In this document: one piece after another, positions 11,113 through 23,002 of the stretch
Numbering within the stretch: the stretch's first letter is position 1
Layout of the letters: each line of letters opens with the position of its first letter
Assembly: GCF_032884065.1 (NCBI RefSeq)
Contig: NC_088866.1
Coordinates: 61,482,435 to 61,546,434, forward strand
Direction of reading: 5' to 3'
DNA length: 64,000 nucleotides
DNA from: Artemia franciscana
Lineage: Eukaryota; Arthropoda; Branchiopoda; Anostraca; Artemiidae
The notes under the pieces: model-generated
What the model saw: the letters and a program-made list of their open reading frames with translations, nothing else
Told to the model about the DNA's origin: nothing
Databases searched by the model: none
Position numbers and translations under genes: made by a program

Positions 11113-14100
11113 TACAAATTATAAGACTTTTTTTTTTCTTTTTTCGACAAGATTGTTCATTTAGTCCCAAGTGTCACCAATGGCTGCAAGAAAATGGAAA
11201 AAATGCATTTTCGGAAAATAAATGTTCCCTTTTCCCGGTGGGATGGGAAAGATATTGCCTCATCCTTCGTTCGCTTGTGTATATACATCACTGCAATTAC
11301 ACATATATTGAATAATGAATTAAAAACTATCCTGAAAAAAAATCCTGTTTGTTTGCGGGTGTTCTTACTTCAGTAAAATATGAAAAGGTAGCACTGCTAT
11401 CTTTAAATTAAAAAATATCTTTCAAAAAGTCCAGAACCATGAGATGGTAACCTAAAGCTTCCCCAAGAATCTTACTGCATTACTTACTCAATTACTGGGC
11501 ACTAAAGTTGAATTAGAATACCACTAATGAATACATAGAAACAAAAAGTCCACGCACTTTGAGCGAGGCATGGAAACGAGAAACAGGTTAGCGAACCTGT
11601 TCTTTTCGATTTTATTACGTGATCTTTCAGGACTAGGCAAAAAGATAAACTACGAGAATCTTATTACTATGGTGAAAATTTGACATACGGGGAATTTTTC
11701 TAATCAATAACATAATCTAGCGAAAGTAGAGAAACTAGATCTTGATAATAAGCCGTTAAAGCCAATTCTAACATTGTAATGTCTCCTTTTGTTTACCATC
11801 GAAGTAATTGACGTAAGCATCTTTCTGACACACGGAAATGCTCTCAATTCTTGATTCTCTTTTTTCGACCTAGTCATCTTTCACTAAGTCACTAAGTCAT
11901 ATTTCCATGACACCTCAAATTTTTCCAAGTATTATTTGAATAAAATTAACAGCTTCCTTCTGCTAAAAAGGATGCCTGTAAAAACCAAACCCAGAACCCT
12001 TAACCACGGACTGAGTTCAAAAAGCAAAACAAGACGACGAAATTCAATTCACTCAAATCCTAACCCAGTGAAATTCGTATCGAGAAATTTTGATCCAGCA
12101 AAACAATCCAAGCCAACTCTACCCAAGCACAATTTCAAGCGGCGGAACTCATCTCAAGCAAATTTAAAACCACATAAAATCCAACTAAAAAAAAATGAAC
12201 CTGGTAAACCTCAACCTAAAATGGATCAATCCACCCGGCAAAATTGAACCCATGCATGTGCTTATATTCTACACAGGGAGAGGGACCTTCAAGCCCAAGT
12301 CCTACCAAACAATCCTGTGAATTTTTAGATTCTCTAGCTTTCAAAATTCCCCCGTCCCTAAATAAACTCCAATGTAAATGCCTCTTTCTGTAGAGAAAAA
12401 ATAAGCTTAGCAAAACTTAACCAATGGAAAATGAAAGTAAGGCAAAATTCCGTTTGAAAACCAACAATGCTTTGCTTTTAGCGGTCAAAAGCAATAATAT
12501 GAGAGATAATCTTTATTTGCATTGACATTAACATATAGTGGAAAAAAACGTTGTGGACCAGTGAATAATTGTATTCCGTCCGTAGTAATTTCTATTCGTT
12601 TTCAATTTGACTTGATGAGAACTCTCCTAAGTTTCCGCGACCATGAGGTTGAGAGGTGGATGAGGAATGGACAGTCCCCCTCCAATACAGGATAAATTCT
12701 GCTTAATTTTGGGTTTAATATTACTCTCTTTACTTTCATAACAACAGTGTAACCAGAAATATTCCTAGAAATTATAAGAAAGTATATATCAATTTCACAA
12801 TTTCATGCGTTTTTATAGATCTTTTATGCCCCTCCTCCCTCCCCCCCAAAAAAAAAAATAACCCTCTAAACGAAAGTCCTGATCATTGTCCTGGGGATTA
12901 TTCATCAATTTCGAACTCCACTCTCCCCACGTATCTCCCTTCCGAAAGCTCGATGAGACCTAAGATGTTTTGGCATTAAAATACACTCTTTAAGGTATCT
13001 GCACCCCCCCCTTCCCCAACTACAAACAACCCAGAGAACCTAATTGCAGTAACTTAAGTGGCTTTATAATTTATTTTTTTTTTTGTCAATTGCTTACAGA
13101 TAGCATTTGTTGTTGGGAAAGATACGGACATTTTCGCTGGGGAGCTTTCTGAGGGGGAAGGGGGGACTCCTTCAAATTTTTGCTCGTTCTGAGTTTGATT
13201 ATGTCATTTATTGCAATTTCTATTCGTTTTGGGTTTTATTTATCAATTAATGGTGCTTTGCGATGGTTTTATGCTTGGAAGAAAAGCAAAAGTAACTCTT
13301 CAAATTTGACAACGCTTTCGTCCGCAAAAACTTAAACAATAAGAATTTGTTGGTTCCCAAAGCCAATTATGCTTTCAAAGGAAAGCTAAACCTTCTTTAA
13401 CTGCGAGATGTCATATAATTTTAACTTAATTTTCATGACTTTTCGCCTACATTTATTTTTTTTTTCTTTTTTTTTTTAATTTCGCACCCGCAACTGCCAA
13501 AACTTGCAGAATTTCATATGGAAGTATTTTCAACAAGAATTGAATTGTATATTTTTTTTCTAATTTTAAGTTAATTGTGGTGTTTAAATTCCTCTTTTCT
13601 ACTCAAACAAAATTCTCAAATTCTCAAATCAAACAAAATTCCTCAAATTCGGAAAACCATATTTTCTGTGGGGGGGAGGGGCATTTGAGCATATGGTTTT
13701 GTTTCTTCTCATCTCAGGCTTTAGTGTAGATCCGTGATTCCCAACATGAGGCGCAGGTTCCACTGGCGAGGCATGGCAAAATTTTGGTTGGTCATGGGCA
13801 CGGCTTGCACCTTCAGCTGTCTACTTTAGAGCCTTAATTTTAAAAAAAAATTCATATGAATGACGTCAAATTCACATGCATTTAAACAAAAAATTATGAT
13901 GAAATGAAAATACATAGCTTCTATCATTAATGAATCGGCTTTGCATTTGGATGAATTTTTTAACTTAGGATTTTTTTTTACTCTTTTTTTCCCCTTGCAA
14001 AGATGACTGGGAAGGGGAGTATTCAAGAAGGGGAATTTAAAGTGATTTAACGGTTTTCAATCATGGAAATTTATATGGTAGAGCTTTTATGGTGTAGAGC

Positions 14101-14394
14101 CCTTACACTCCAAAAATGGTCCTAATATCGCGTTTTCGTGCCATAAGGCATTTTATGATAGTGTTGTCATGACAAAATTATAAAAAGCGCACAAATGTGA
14201 TTGATAGCTTTCAAATGACATTTAACAGTTCTCTACGATATTAGCGCACATTAGTGCGCTTATTAGTACTTGACTTAAAAAGAGAGACTTATCAGCCAGT
14301 CCGGCTCTTTTTAAAAGTTTCCAAAAAAAAAATTCCCAATAAATTTCTACTGTTAATTTAAAAAATAGCAATCACAATAGTTCGTGATAAAGAA
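11113..14394. other. No gene recognised
   Basis: A/T-rich with several short C-runs. A 91-codon basic open frame at 11972-12247 is listed under rejected. At about 13731-13800 the phrase ATTCCCAACATGAGGCGC, followed by GAGGCATGGCAAAATTTTGG, resembles the ends of hAT-type non-autonomous elements, and a similar GGGGCATGGCCCAAAATCGG occurs at about 15630, but no element boundaries could be fixed. Confidence 0.4.
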
Positions 14395-14575
14395 CCGTAT
14401 CTTTCTCCCAACTCTACTTTTAAAACGATAAAAAAAAAACTTTAGCGCAAAGAGCGAGGCGTTGAGGAGGGGACAGTCCCTTTCATATATCGAATAATTT
14501 CTGTTCGATTTAAGTTTTAATGTCGCTCCTTACGTTCAGTTAAAAAAAAAATTGTATTTTTATTTAACATTATTA
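14395..14575 (+). repeat. R1 element, fragment G
   Basis: This is only the right arm of the first R1 palindrome: TTTAGCGCAAAGAGCGAGGC, then CCCTTTCATATATCGAATAA, then TTTTAATGTCGCTCCTTACG. The left arm and the rest of the element are absent. Confidence 0.65.
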
Positions 14576-14929
14576 AATCAGCATTAACAGCAAGTTTTCC
14601 TTACGAGATATATATTATTTTTTAATGTGTTTTTTAAGATTTTGGCTACTATGGACCAAGGATTTCTCTGTACTAGGGTGCAGTTATTGCTGCAGCCATG
14701 ACCTTCCATTTTGTACGGGCCCTGTGCATGAAAACTTCCGCGAATTTTTAAATATATAAGACAGAGAGATTATTTTCTGCTTTTTAGAGAAGGGGGGACA
14801 GTTTTACATCGAAGCGGCCTGAAAAAAATACACAACAGAATTAATCAGCAAATAAAGACCATTTCAGTTGAGTCAGCTTTTGTCACCTCCAACAAAACGG
14901 GCCGAATTACATTTTGTAATTGTATTGCT

Positions 14930-15475
14930 GGTTTGAGGAGCGGAATGTTGTTGATTTGAATTGGGTTTGAATCAGACAGGCTTGGGTTAGACGAGGGTTG
15001 AGTTGAATGAAGATTAACTTAAATTAGGGTTGAAATGCACGGATGTTGAGTTGAACCAGAGGTGAAATAAATGTGGGGGGGTTAAGTTACAAGATGGTTG
15101 AATTACACGGAGGTTGAGTTGAGCTATGGTTAAAATGAATGTGGTTGAGTTGCGCAGATACTGAGTTGAACTCCAAGAGTGTTCAATTGTATGAAAGTTA
15201 AATTAAACAAGGATTGAGCGGCATGAGGATTCAGTTGAATGGGGCTCAGTTGTACGACGGTTTAGTTGCACGAGGGTTCAGTTAAACAGGGGAAACCTGT
15301 ACGAGTCTTCAGTTAAACAGGGGGTACCTGTACGAATGTTTAGTTAAACGGGGGTTTAGTTGCGCAAGTGTTCAGTTAAACGGAAGTAGAGTTGCATGGG
15401 GTTCAGTTACACGAGGGTTGTGCTGCATATGGGTTCAGCTGCACGAGGATTCAGTTGCATGGGCTTCAATTATTT
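14930..15475. repeat. Degenerate minisatellite, unit about 20 bp
   Basis: Irregular tandem copies of a unit like GGGTTCAGTTGCACGA run for about 500 bp. Variants include GGTTGAGTTGAA, TTCAGTTAAACAGGGG and TTTAGTTGCGCAAG. Units differ in length and sequence, so the array is old. It has no coding sense because stops occur in all frames. Confidence 0.7.
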
Positions 15476-16454
15476 TTCATTATTAGCGTGAAAAAAGCCT
15501 TGAGGACGATCCGAAAATAGATACAAAGTTAATTACCTTTTAAGCTTTCTTTGGGTTGACAGGTAAAATTTTGAATAACAAAATTTAAATATCACGAGGG
15601 GCACATTAGGATTTTATAAAATTTCTAGGTGGGGCATGGCCCAAAATCGGTTGGGAGTTTTGGGGTCCAGCTCATTACTAGAGCATTTTTAGATTGATTT
15701 TTGTTATTTTGTAACTGACATAATTGTATCGTGGGTCAATATTAAATTTATTCGTGATTTTTTTTTTTTAGTTTTTCTGCTTAGGAATTGAAATGTTGGT
15801 TTTAATTTAAGTTTCGGACGAAATTTGAAAATTAAGTCGAATTCCCGATCAATAGTAATTATGTGCAATAGATTTTACGCGCACCTTTACTATAGAACGT
15901 TTTGGGTATGTTGAGGTTCACTGCGTAATTTTCTCTGTCTTTTTTTTACTGCTTTAGCAGCTCATGGCTCCTTATTCACTACCATTTATTCCTCATTCAA
16001 TGATGAGTAGGCCTAGTATGGATTATGGTGATATAAAAAATAAACTAAGGCTATCTTTCCATCAATGCTGAAAACAAAACCCAGATTATCTTCACACCAA
16101 TACTGAAAAGAAAATCTAACTACAAAAAAAAATAAACACAAAAAAGATATTTTCTGAATAAAAGACCAAGAATTTTTAATTTTGTCGGGGTACATTCTCT
16201 GGTCGATCACGGAGAAGTCAATTCCAGCATCGCATACCACACCTATATGTTCTTTCACCAGTGACGTCAACTAGAACCAAAGTGATAATTGCAACAAAAA
16301 ATCGCTTCAAACTGCTCAAAACAATAAATCTACAAGTGCAAAACTACTCAAATAAGTCTCGGTGGGATTTATTCATCCAAAAATCCAAAAAAGAAAAAAG
16401 AATAAAAATGATCAAGAAAAAGAACTAGATGCACATTTCCAATAATATTTTAGA
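15476..16454. other. No gene recognised; 5' flank of the 97-residue-repeat gene
   Basis: No coding similarity. At its very end the sequence TTTCCAATAATATTTTAG immediately precedes the AATG of the next gene and makes a good splice acceptor, so part of this stretch may be an intron of that gene rather than a promoter. Confidence 0.4.
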
Positions 16455-19442
16455 ATGACCTGTGATGACATGAATAAACTATACATTAGTCAATTAATCA
16501 TGGTAAAAAATCATAAGTTCAAAGGTAAACAAGTGGATATTTCCGTTTTCTGCGCGACGGAAATGGAAATACACTCCGATATCCCAAGGTTTCCAAAACA
16601 AAGAGGTTCAAAAACTGAATACGAAAGAGAATTCACCGAGGATAAAGGTGGTAGTTGGAGGAAACAGAACCTGGCAGAAATAGGAAAACAATTTTCTGAT
16701 AGAAGCAATTCAACTGAGAACAATACCTGGAGAAACCTAGGTAACAAATTGACTGAGGACACGAGTACTGGCTGGAGGAATCCGATTCAGGACGGGAAAA
16801 GTACATGGAGAAGCCAAAAAAGTGCCAGTACATATGAAATATATAGAGACAATTTATCTGAGGACACAAACACAAGCTGGAGAAGAAATATTCACAGCAA
16901 AGATGTCAAATACAGAGGAGAATCGACCGAGGATAAAGGTAGTAGTTGGAGGAGAAAGGACATGACAGAGACAGGAAATCATCTCTCGGATAGACGCAAT
17001 TCAACCGAAAGCATGAACAGGAGAAACCTATGCAACGATTTGACTGAGGGTAAGAGTACTGGCTGGAGGAATCCGATTCAGGACGGGAAAAGTACATGGA
17101 GAACCCAAAAAAGTGCCGGTACAGATGAGGTATATAGAGACAATTTATCTGAGGATACAACCACAAGTTGGGACAGAAATATTCACGGAAAAGATGTCCA
17201 ATACAGAGGAGAATCGACCGAGGATAAAGGTGGTAGTTGGAGGAGAAAGGACATGACAGAGACAGGAAAACATCTCTCAGATAGAAGCAATTTAACTGAA
17301 AGCATGAACAGGAGAAACCTATGCAACGATTTGACTGAGGGTAAGAGTACTGGCTGGAGGAATCCGATTCAGGACGGGAAAAGTACATGGAGAACCCAAA
17401 AAAGTGCCGGTACAGATGAGGTATATAGAGACAATTTATCTGAGGATACAAACACAAGTTGGGGCAGAGATATTCACAGCAAAGATGTCCAATACAGAGG
17501 AGAATCGACCGAGGATAAAGGTAGTAGTTGGAGGAGAAAGGACATGACAGAGACAGGAAAACATCTCTCAGATAGAAGCAATTCAACTGAAAGCATGAAC
17601 AGGAGAAACCTATGCAACGATTTGACTGAGGGTAAGAGTACTGGCTGGAGGAATCCGATTCAGGACGGGAAAAGTACATGGAGAACCCAAAAAAGTGCCG
17701 GTACAGATGAGGTATATAGAGACAATTTATCTGAGGATACAAACACAAGTTGGGGCAGAAATATTCACAGCAAAGATGTCCAATACAGAGGAGAATCGAC
17801 CGAGGATAAAGGTAGTAGTTGGAGGAGAAAGGACATGACAGAGACAGGAAAACATCTCTCAGATAGAAGCAATTCAACTGAAAGCATGAACAGGAGAAAT
17901 CTATGCAACAATTTGACTGAGGGTACGAGTACTGGCTGGAGGAATCCGATTCAGGACGGGAGAAGTACATGGAGTGGCGGTATAGATAAGGTATATAGAG
18001 GCAATTTGACTGAGGACACAGACACAAGCTGGGGACGAAAAATCCACAGCAAAGATGCCCAATACAGAAGAGAATCGACCGAGGGTGTTAGTTGGAGGAG
18101 AAAGAACATGAATGAAACAGCTGAGAGGAGAGACCCGATTCAGCGCAATAGAAGTGCATGGGAAAGTCGAAAAAGTTTAAGTACAAACTATGTATATAGA
18201 GAAAATTTGACTGAAGACACAGACACAAGGAGGAGGAGAAACACCCATAGCAAAGATGTTCAATACGGAAGAGACTCACCCGAGGATAAAAGTGGTAGTT
18301 GGAAGAGAGGGAAGGAGAAAGGGCTTTCAGATGGAAGTGATTCAGCTGAGTGCAATAGTTGGAAAAGCCTAGGCAAAAATTTGACTGAGGGTACGAGTAT
18401 CGGTAGGATGGACAAAAATTTGAACAGGGGATATAAGTCAGGCAGGGAAGTCTTAGGGAGCAGAGAAACCTCCAGCAAAGATGAAGATGCTAAAGAAACG
18501 GTAAAGTCTGAAAGGGATGCGCAAGAATGTTTCATGGACCCAGCCTATTCAATTGGAAATAAGAGCCATGGCTGGGGAAATGGGCAGAATTTAAGAAATA
18601 GTTTTACTGAGGATACAACAAGTAACAACCAGAAGATCAATAATTGGAGCAGCTTTTGCAAAGATTTTCCTGGTTTCAAATGTTTCAGCGAAGATAATCA
18701 TCACCAGGATAAAAATCAAAGTACCAGTGAGTCAAATACAGTGAGCTCCAGGAAAAATGTTCTAGAAGGAAATGATTCGGGCGAGGATTTTTGTAATATC
18801 TTGTTGACGAAAAAAAACATGAGCAAAAATAACGAAGATTGGAACAATCCAATTGAAGGCTCAAAAACAAAGTTGACGAGCGGAAGCCTCTTCCCAAGCG
18901 ACAATTCTGATAGAAACAAGCCCAAAGGAGATGTTCAAAAGAGTAATCAAGACCAAAGTAGTTCGTCTGTAGAGCGATCTGAGAAAAACTATACATGTGC
19001 TGCTGATACAGCAACACTAAAAAAAGACACTGCCACTACTACAGGCAAAACAAATATGAGCGGAAATTTGCAGATTGGGTTAGCCGATTCTCTGATTCAG
19101 GAGGTCAGCATTAAAACTGAGAGACGGGTCAGTGCAGAGGGCAAAGAAGAACCACTGCACAGGAATGTAATTGACCGCCCAATAGATGGTAACAAGTCAA
19201 TCAAAGCTGAACTGAAACTCACTACCTTGCCACCACAAGAAGATACTAACATATCGTACAATAAAAACACTAGCAAAAACCCACGGGTGACACACTATAC
19301 ACACGGAGGAGCGAGGGACAACCGAAATATCACAGAGAAATACAAAAGAAATGGTTTGTGCGGAGCTGCGGCATCAAAATATCTTTCAATCCGTCAAAAA
19401 GCTAATAATCGATTCTCCTTGCTTCAACCTGAGGATGACTAA
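16455..19442 (+). CDS. Trp-rich 97-residue tandem-repeat protein, function unknown
   Basis: One 995-codon frame runs from an ATG at 16455 (A at -3) to TAA. In-frame ATGs at 16500 and 16563 (G at -3 and +4) are alternative starts. An acceptor-like TTTTAG abuts the first ATG, so the exon may start there. Residues 1-58 are unique; residues about 60-540 are five 97-residue units; 540-660 are shorter, decayed units; the rest is a Ser/Asn/Lys-rich tail ending NNRFSLLQPEDD. Each unit contains sub-repeats of the form (S/L)-T/S-E-D/G-x4-W-R/G, such as TEDKGGSWRR, TEGKSTGWRN and SEDTNTSWGR. I count 28 Trp, nearly all beside Gly, Ser, Thr, Asn or Asp, and one SHGWGNG. No signal peptide or membrane segment is seen, and the composition predicts disorder. 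Trp in such settings resembles Argonaute-hook (GW/WG) regions, but that is inference; no domain is recognised. Confidence 0.8.
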   Translation: MTCDDMNKLYISQLIMVKNHKFKGKQVDISVFCATEMEIHSDIPRFPKQRGSKTEYEREFTEDKGGSWRKQNLAEIGKQFSDRSNSTENNTWRNLGNKLTEDTSTGWRNPIQDGKSTWRSQKSASTYEIYRDNLSEDTNTSWRRNIHSKDVKYRGESTEDKGSSWRRKDMTETGNHLSDRRNSTESMNRRNLCNDLTEGKSTGWRNPIQDGKSTWRTQKSAGTDEVYRDNLSEDTTTSWDRNIHGKDVQYRGESTEDKGGSWRRKDMTETGKHLSDRSNLTESMNRRNLCNDLTEGKSTGWRNPIQDGKSTWRTQKSAGTDEVYRDNLSEDTNTSWGRDIHSKDVQYRGESTEDKGSSWRRKDMTETGKHLSDRSNSTESMNRRNLCNDLTEGKSTGWRNPIQDGKSTWRTQKSAGTDEVYRDNLSEDTNTSWGRNIHSKDVQYRGESTEDKGSSWRRKDMTETGKHLSDRSNSTESMNRRNLCNNLTEGTSTGWRNPIQDGRSTWSGGIDKVYRGNLTEDTDTSWGRKIHSKDAQYRRESTEGVSWRRKNMNETAERRDPIQRNRSAWESRKSLSTNYVYRENLTEDTDTRRRRNTHSKDVQYGRDSPEDKSGSWKRGKEKGLSDGSDSAECNSWKSLGKNLTEGTSIGRMDKNLNRGYKSGREVLGSRETSSKDEDAKETVKSERDAQECFMDPAYSIGNKSHGWGNGQNLRNSFTEDTTSNNQKINNWSSFCKDFPGFKCFSEDNHHQDKNQSTSESNTVSSRKNVLEGNDSGEDFCNILLTKKNMSKNNEDWNNPIEGSKTKLTSGSLFPSDNSDRNKPKGDVQKSNQDQSSSSVERSEKNYTCAADTATLKKDTATTTGKTNMSGNLQIGLADSLIQEVSIKTERRVSAEGKEEPLHRNVIDRPIDGNKSIKAELKLTTLPPQEDTNISYNKNTSKNPRVTHYTHGGARDNRNITEKYKRNGLCGAAASKYLSIRQKANNRFSLLQPEDD
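16632..18074 (+). repeat. Coding tandem repeat, 291-bp unit, five in-register copies
   Basis: Units begin at 16632, 16923, 17214, 17505 and 17796, each exactly 291 bp apart; the fifth is 12 bp shorter. Units 2 to 4 differ by only a few bases from one another, while unit 1 and everything after 18075 are clearly diverged. This is the pattern expected from unequal exchange or gene conversion homogenising the centre of the array. Because 291 is a multiple of three, the coding frame is kept. Confidence 0.92.
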
Positions 19443-19617
19443 GACAAACCTGCACCTTGGTCGATAACTCCCAGGAATAATCGTGGGAGAACTGATGACA
19501 CGTATGTTTCGCATGCAGTCTGAAGAGAATCTATGAAGTAATAGCGGCAACTATCAATAATATTTGTTTAAATGAAATAACACATGTTTAAGATCCACTT
19601 GCAGTTTCTTTTTTTAA

Positions 19618-19936
19618 TACTTTTTAATTAAACGAAACAGAATCAAGAATTACGCTTAGGCTAGATCTCAGAAAACCGGTTTCATAGCCACAAAGACAAG
19701 TAATGAGTGATAGAATGCATTGAACTTGAATAATTTATGCTAAATATTATACACATTAGGGGGGGGATTAAGTTAAGTTAGAGGCGCTGACCAAATACTT
19801 AACCACTCTCCTAATATGCAAATGTATAGCCTAAATTATATTACAACATAAACTAAAAGTTATGTGAAGGTTATATTTCATTAGGATTAACCCAACTTCA
19901 CTTCTTGTGTGTGTTTCATTTAATTAACAAGTACCT
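19618..19936. repeat. R3 terminal-inverted-repeat element, copy 2
   Basis: The right half (GTTATGTGAAGGTTATATTT through TTTAATTAACAAGTACC) matches copy 1 at 7754-8072 almost base for base. The left end TTTTTAATTAAACGAAACAG is the worn mirror of the right end. The core has the R2-like TACACATTAGGGGGGG and its C-rich partner. As with copy 1, an R1 element begins about 80 bp to the right. Confidence 0.65.
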
Positions 19937-20679
19937 CTTTTCTTATGTTGTTCAAACTAGAATAAATAAACAAGGCACTGTGTAATTACAAGCATTTGCC
20001 ATCTTTTCATACAGATTAAATAAAAAAAACAAGTTTTTTTAAATGAAAGTAAAGAGCGACATTAAAACTTAAAACGAACAGAAATTAATCCGTATATGAA
20101 AGGGGCTTTTCTTCCTCAACGCCTCCCTCTGTACGCTAAAGTTTGACTCTTTCTCTTAGCTCTACTTTTTAGAAAAGGAAAAACTTCAGCGTAAAGAGCG
20201 GGGCGTTGAAGAAGAAAAGCCCCTTTCATATACGGAGTAATTTCTGTTCGTTTTAAGTTTTAATGTCGCTCCTTACTTTCTTACTTTCTTACTTAATTTC
20301 TGGACGTTTTTTAATTCATGCATGTTTTGATCTTGGCTCTCCGCACATAAATAATTAAAACGAAATTTGCATATTAATTTTCTTTTTGGCTAAATTGCTT
20401 TCTCATAGTTTTAATCAGAAGATTTTGAGAAACTTTTAATTGTTTTACGAACATTTTCATTAGTAAAAAATATTCGTAATTTACGAATTAACTTACGTAA
20501 CGAACTTCTATGTTCGTATATTTTTATTGCGTACTAGCTGTTGGGGTGGCGCTTCGCGCCACCCCAACACCTATTTGGTGGGGGTGCTTTGCGCCCCCCC
20601 CAAGCCCCCCAGCGCGCGTAAGTCGTTACGCACCATATTAGTTACGGGCCATTGTAGTTGTGTCCCTATGTCCCACCTG

Positions 20680-21079
<400 letters not shown>

Positions 21080-21085
<6 letters not shown>

Positions 21086-21770
21086 TGTGTCGCCGTCGTC
21101 ATTTATATCCCCCTGTGCCCCCCGGCGTCCCCTTTGTAGTTGTGTCCCTGTGTCCCGGTCATCATTTATATTCCCTGTGTCCCGGTCGTCATTTGTGTCC
21201 CGGTGTCCCAGTCTGTGATTTTTCTTTGAGTGTCCCGGGCGTCATTTATATTCCTTGTGTCCCGGTCGTCATTTATATCACCCTGTGCCCCCCGGCGTCC
21301 CCGTTGTAGTTGTGTCCCTGTGTCCCGGTCGTCATTTATATTCCCTGTGTCCCGGTCGTCATTTGTATCCCGGTGTCCCGGTCTGTATATACATTCGTTT
21401 TTTCAGTTTTGTTTTTCTCCTTTATTTTTCATTTTTTTCCTTTTTTATTTTTTTTTCTTTTTTAGTTTTTTTAGTTTTTTTAGTTTTTTAGCTTTTTTAG
21501 TTTTTTTATTAGTTTTTAGTTTTTTTTTCTTTTTACTTTTTTTGTAGTTTTTACCTTTTTTTTAGTTTTTTTAGTTTTTTTTTACTTATGTCCTGGTCGT
21601 CATTTATACTCCTTGTGTCCCGATCGTCATTTGTGTCCCGGTGCTTTGTTGATGGTGATTGCTAATCGAACATTCCTTTTGTCCCGGTCGCTTTCTCTTT
21701 GAGTGTCGTCATTTATATTCCCTATGTGCCCGTGTCCCGGTCGTCATTTGTGTCCCGATGTCCCGGTCTG
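21080..21770. repeat. Minisatellite of TGTCCCGGTC units plus T-rich tract (inside Helitron)
   Basis: Repeated blocks of TGTCCCGGTCGTCATTTATA, TTCCCTGTGTCCCGGTC and CCCCCGGCGTCCC occur many times on both sides of a pyrimidine tract (about 21390-21590) of TTTAGTTTTT units. Such internal arrays are common in non-autonomous Helitrons. Confidence 0.85.
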
Positions 21771-23002
21771 TAATTTCGTCAGTTGAAAACATGACGTCAG
21801 TCGACGCACAAACATGACGTCACCCGACAGACAGACCCACACACACACAGACAACTTATTTTTATATATATAGATATGAGGGAGTTCACCCCTCGTCGAT
21901 ACCTCGCTCTTTACATTAAAGCTTAAATTCTGTCCCAATTCCTTAAGAATGACCCTTGAATCACAAAGGCCGTAGAATAAATAGCTGAAATTACTAAAAA
22001 TACTTTCGCGTAAAGAGCGAGGTATTAGGAGGAGGTAAACCCCTTATATGCGCAATAATTTCTCCTCGTTTTAAGTTTTAATGCTGCTCCTCACTTTCAG
22101 TAGAAAAAACATCTCATATTTTATTTTTTCCTTGTTTTTTTTAAATAATGCAAAAAAATCCTGCGCCCCCTTCATTGAAAGTCTCTTCCCCCATGAGAAG
22201 TTTTTCCATGGAAAGATCCTCCCGCGTAACCCCTCCCCCCCCCCGCATCAACTCTCCCTCCGAAACCAAAAAAAAAAACCCTGAAAACGTCCGTACATTC
22301 CCAGTAACCATTACTATATGTAAACACAGGTCAAAGTTTGTAACTTACAACCCCTCCCAGGGAGACTGCGGGGTAGTAAGTCGTCCCCAAAGACATAGTT
22401 ATTAGGTTTTTTAGCTATGGTGAATAAAATGGCTTTCTCAGAATTTTGATCCGGTGACTTTTGGGAAAAATGAGCGTGGGAGGGGGCCTAGGTGCCCTCC
22501 AACTTTTTTGGTCACTTAAAAAGGGCAGTAGAACTTTTAATTTCCGTTAGAATGAGACCTCCTGCGACATTCTAGGACGACTGGGTCGATACGATCACCC
22601 CTGGGGAAAAAAAACAACAAACAAACAAAAAAAAACAAATAAACGCGCATCCGCGATTTGTCTTCTGGCAAAAAAATGCGAAATTCCACGTTTTTGTAGA
22701 TAGGAGCTTGAAACTTCTACAATGAGGTTTTCTGATACGCTGAATCTGATGATGTGATTTTCATTAAGATTGTATGACTTTTAGGGGGTGTTTTCTCCTA
22801 TTTTCTAAAATGAGGCAAATTTTCTCAGGCTCGTAACTTTTGATAGGTCAGACTAATCTCGATGAAAGTTGTATATTTGAAATCAGCATTAAAATGCGAT
22901 TTTTTTATGTAGCTATTGGTATCAAAATTCCATTTTTTAGAGTTTTAGTTACTATTGAGCCGGGTCGCTCCTTAATACAGTTCGTTACCACGAACTGTTT
23001 GA

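Noticed and set aside
11972-12247. A 91-codon basic, Asn/Pro/Lys-rich open frame on the plus strand
   Set aside because: No recognised domain, weak start context, no clear splice signals and A-rich composition that gives Lys and Asn by chance. It could be an exon, but nothing positively supports it.
13731-15720. A possible 2-kb hAT-type element between two GGCATGG-AAAA-GGTTGG-like phrases
   Set aside because: The two phrases are in the same orientation rather than inverted, no 8-bp duplication is visible, and the interior is a minisatellite plus an R1 fragment. The boundaries cannot be supported.
16906-18027. A 373-codon open frame on the minus strand
   Set aside because: It lies entirely inside the 291-bp coding repeat of the plus-strand gene. 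Because the unit is a multiple of three, an antisense frame that is open in one unit is open in all. Its Cys/Ser/Tyr-rich peptide is the mirror of the real coding sequence.
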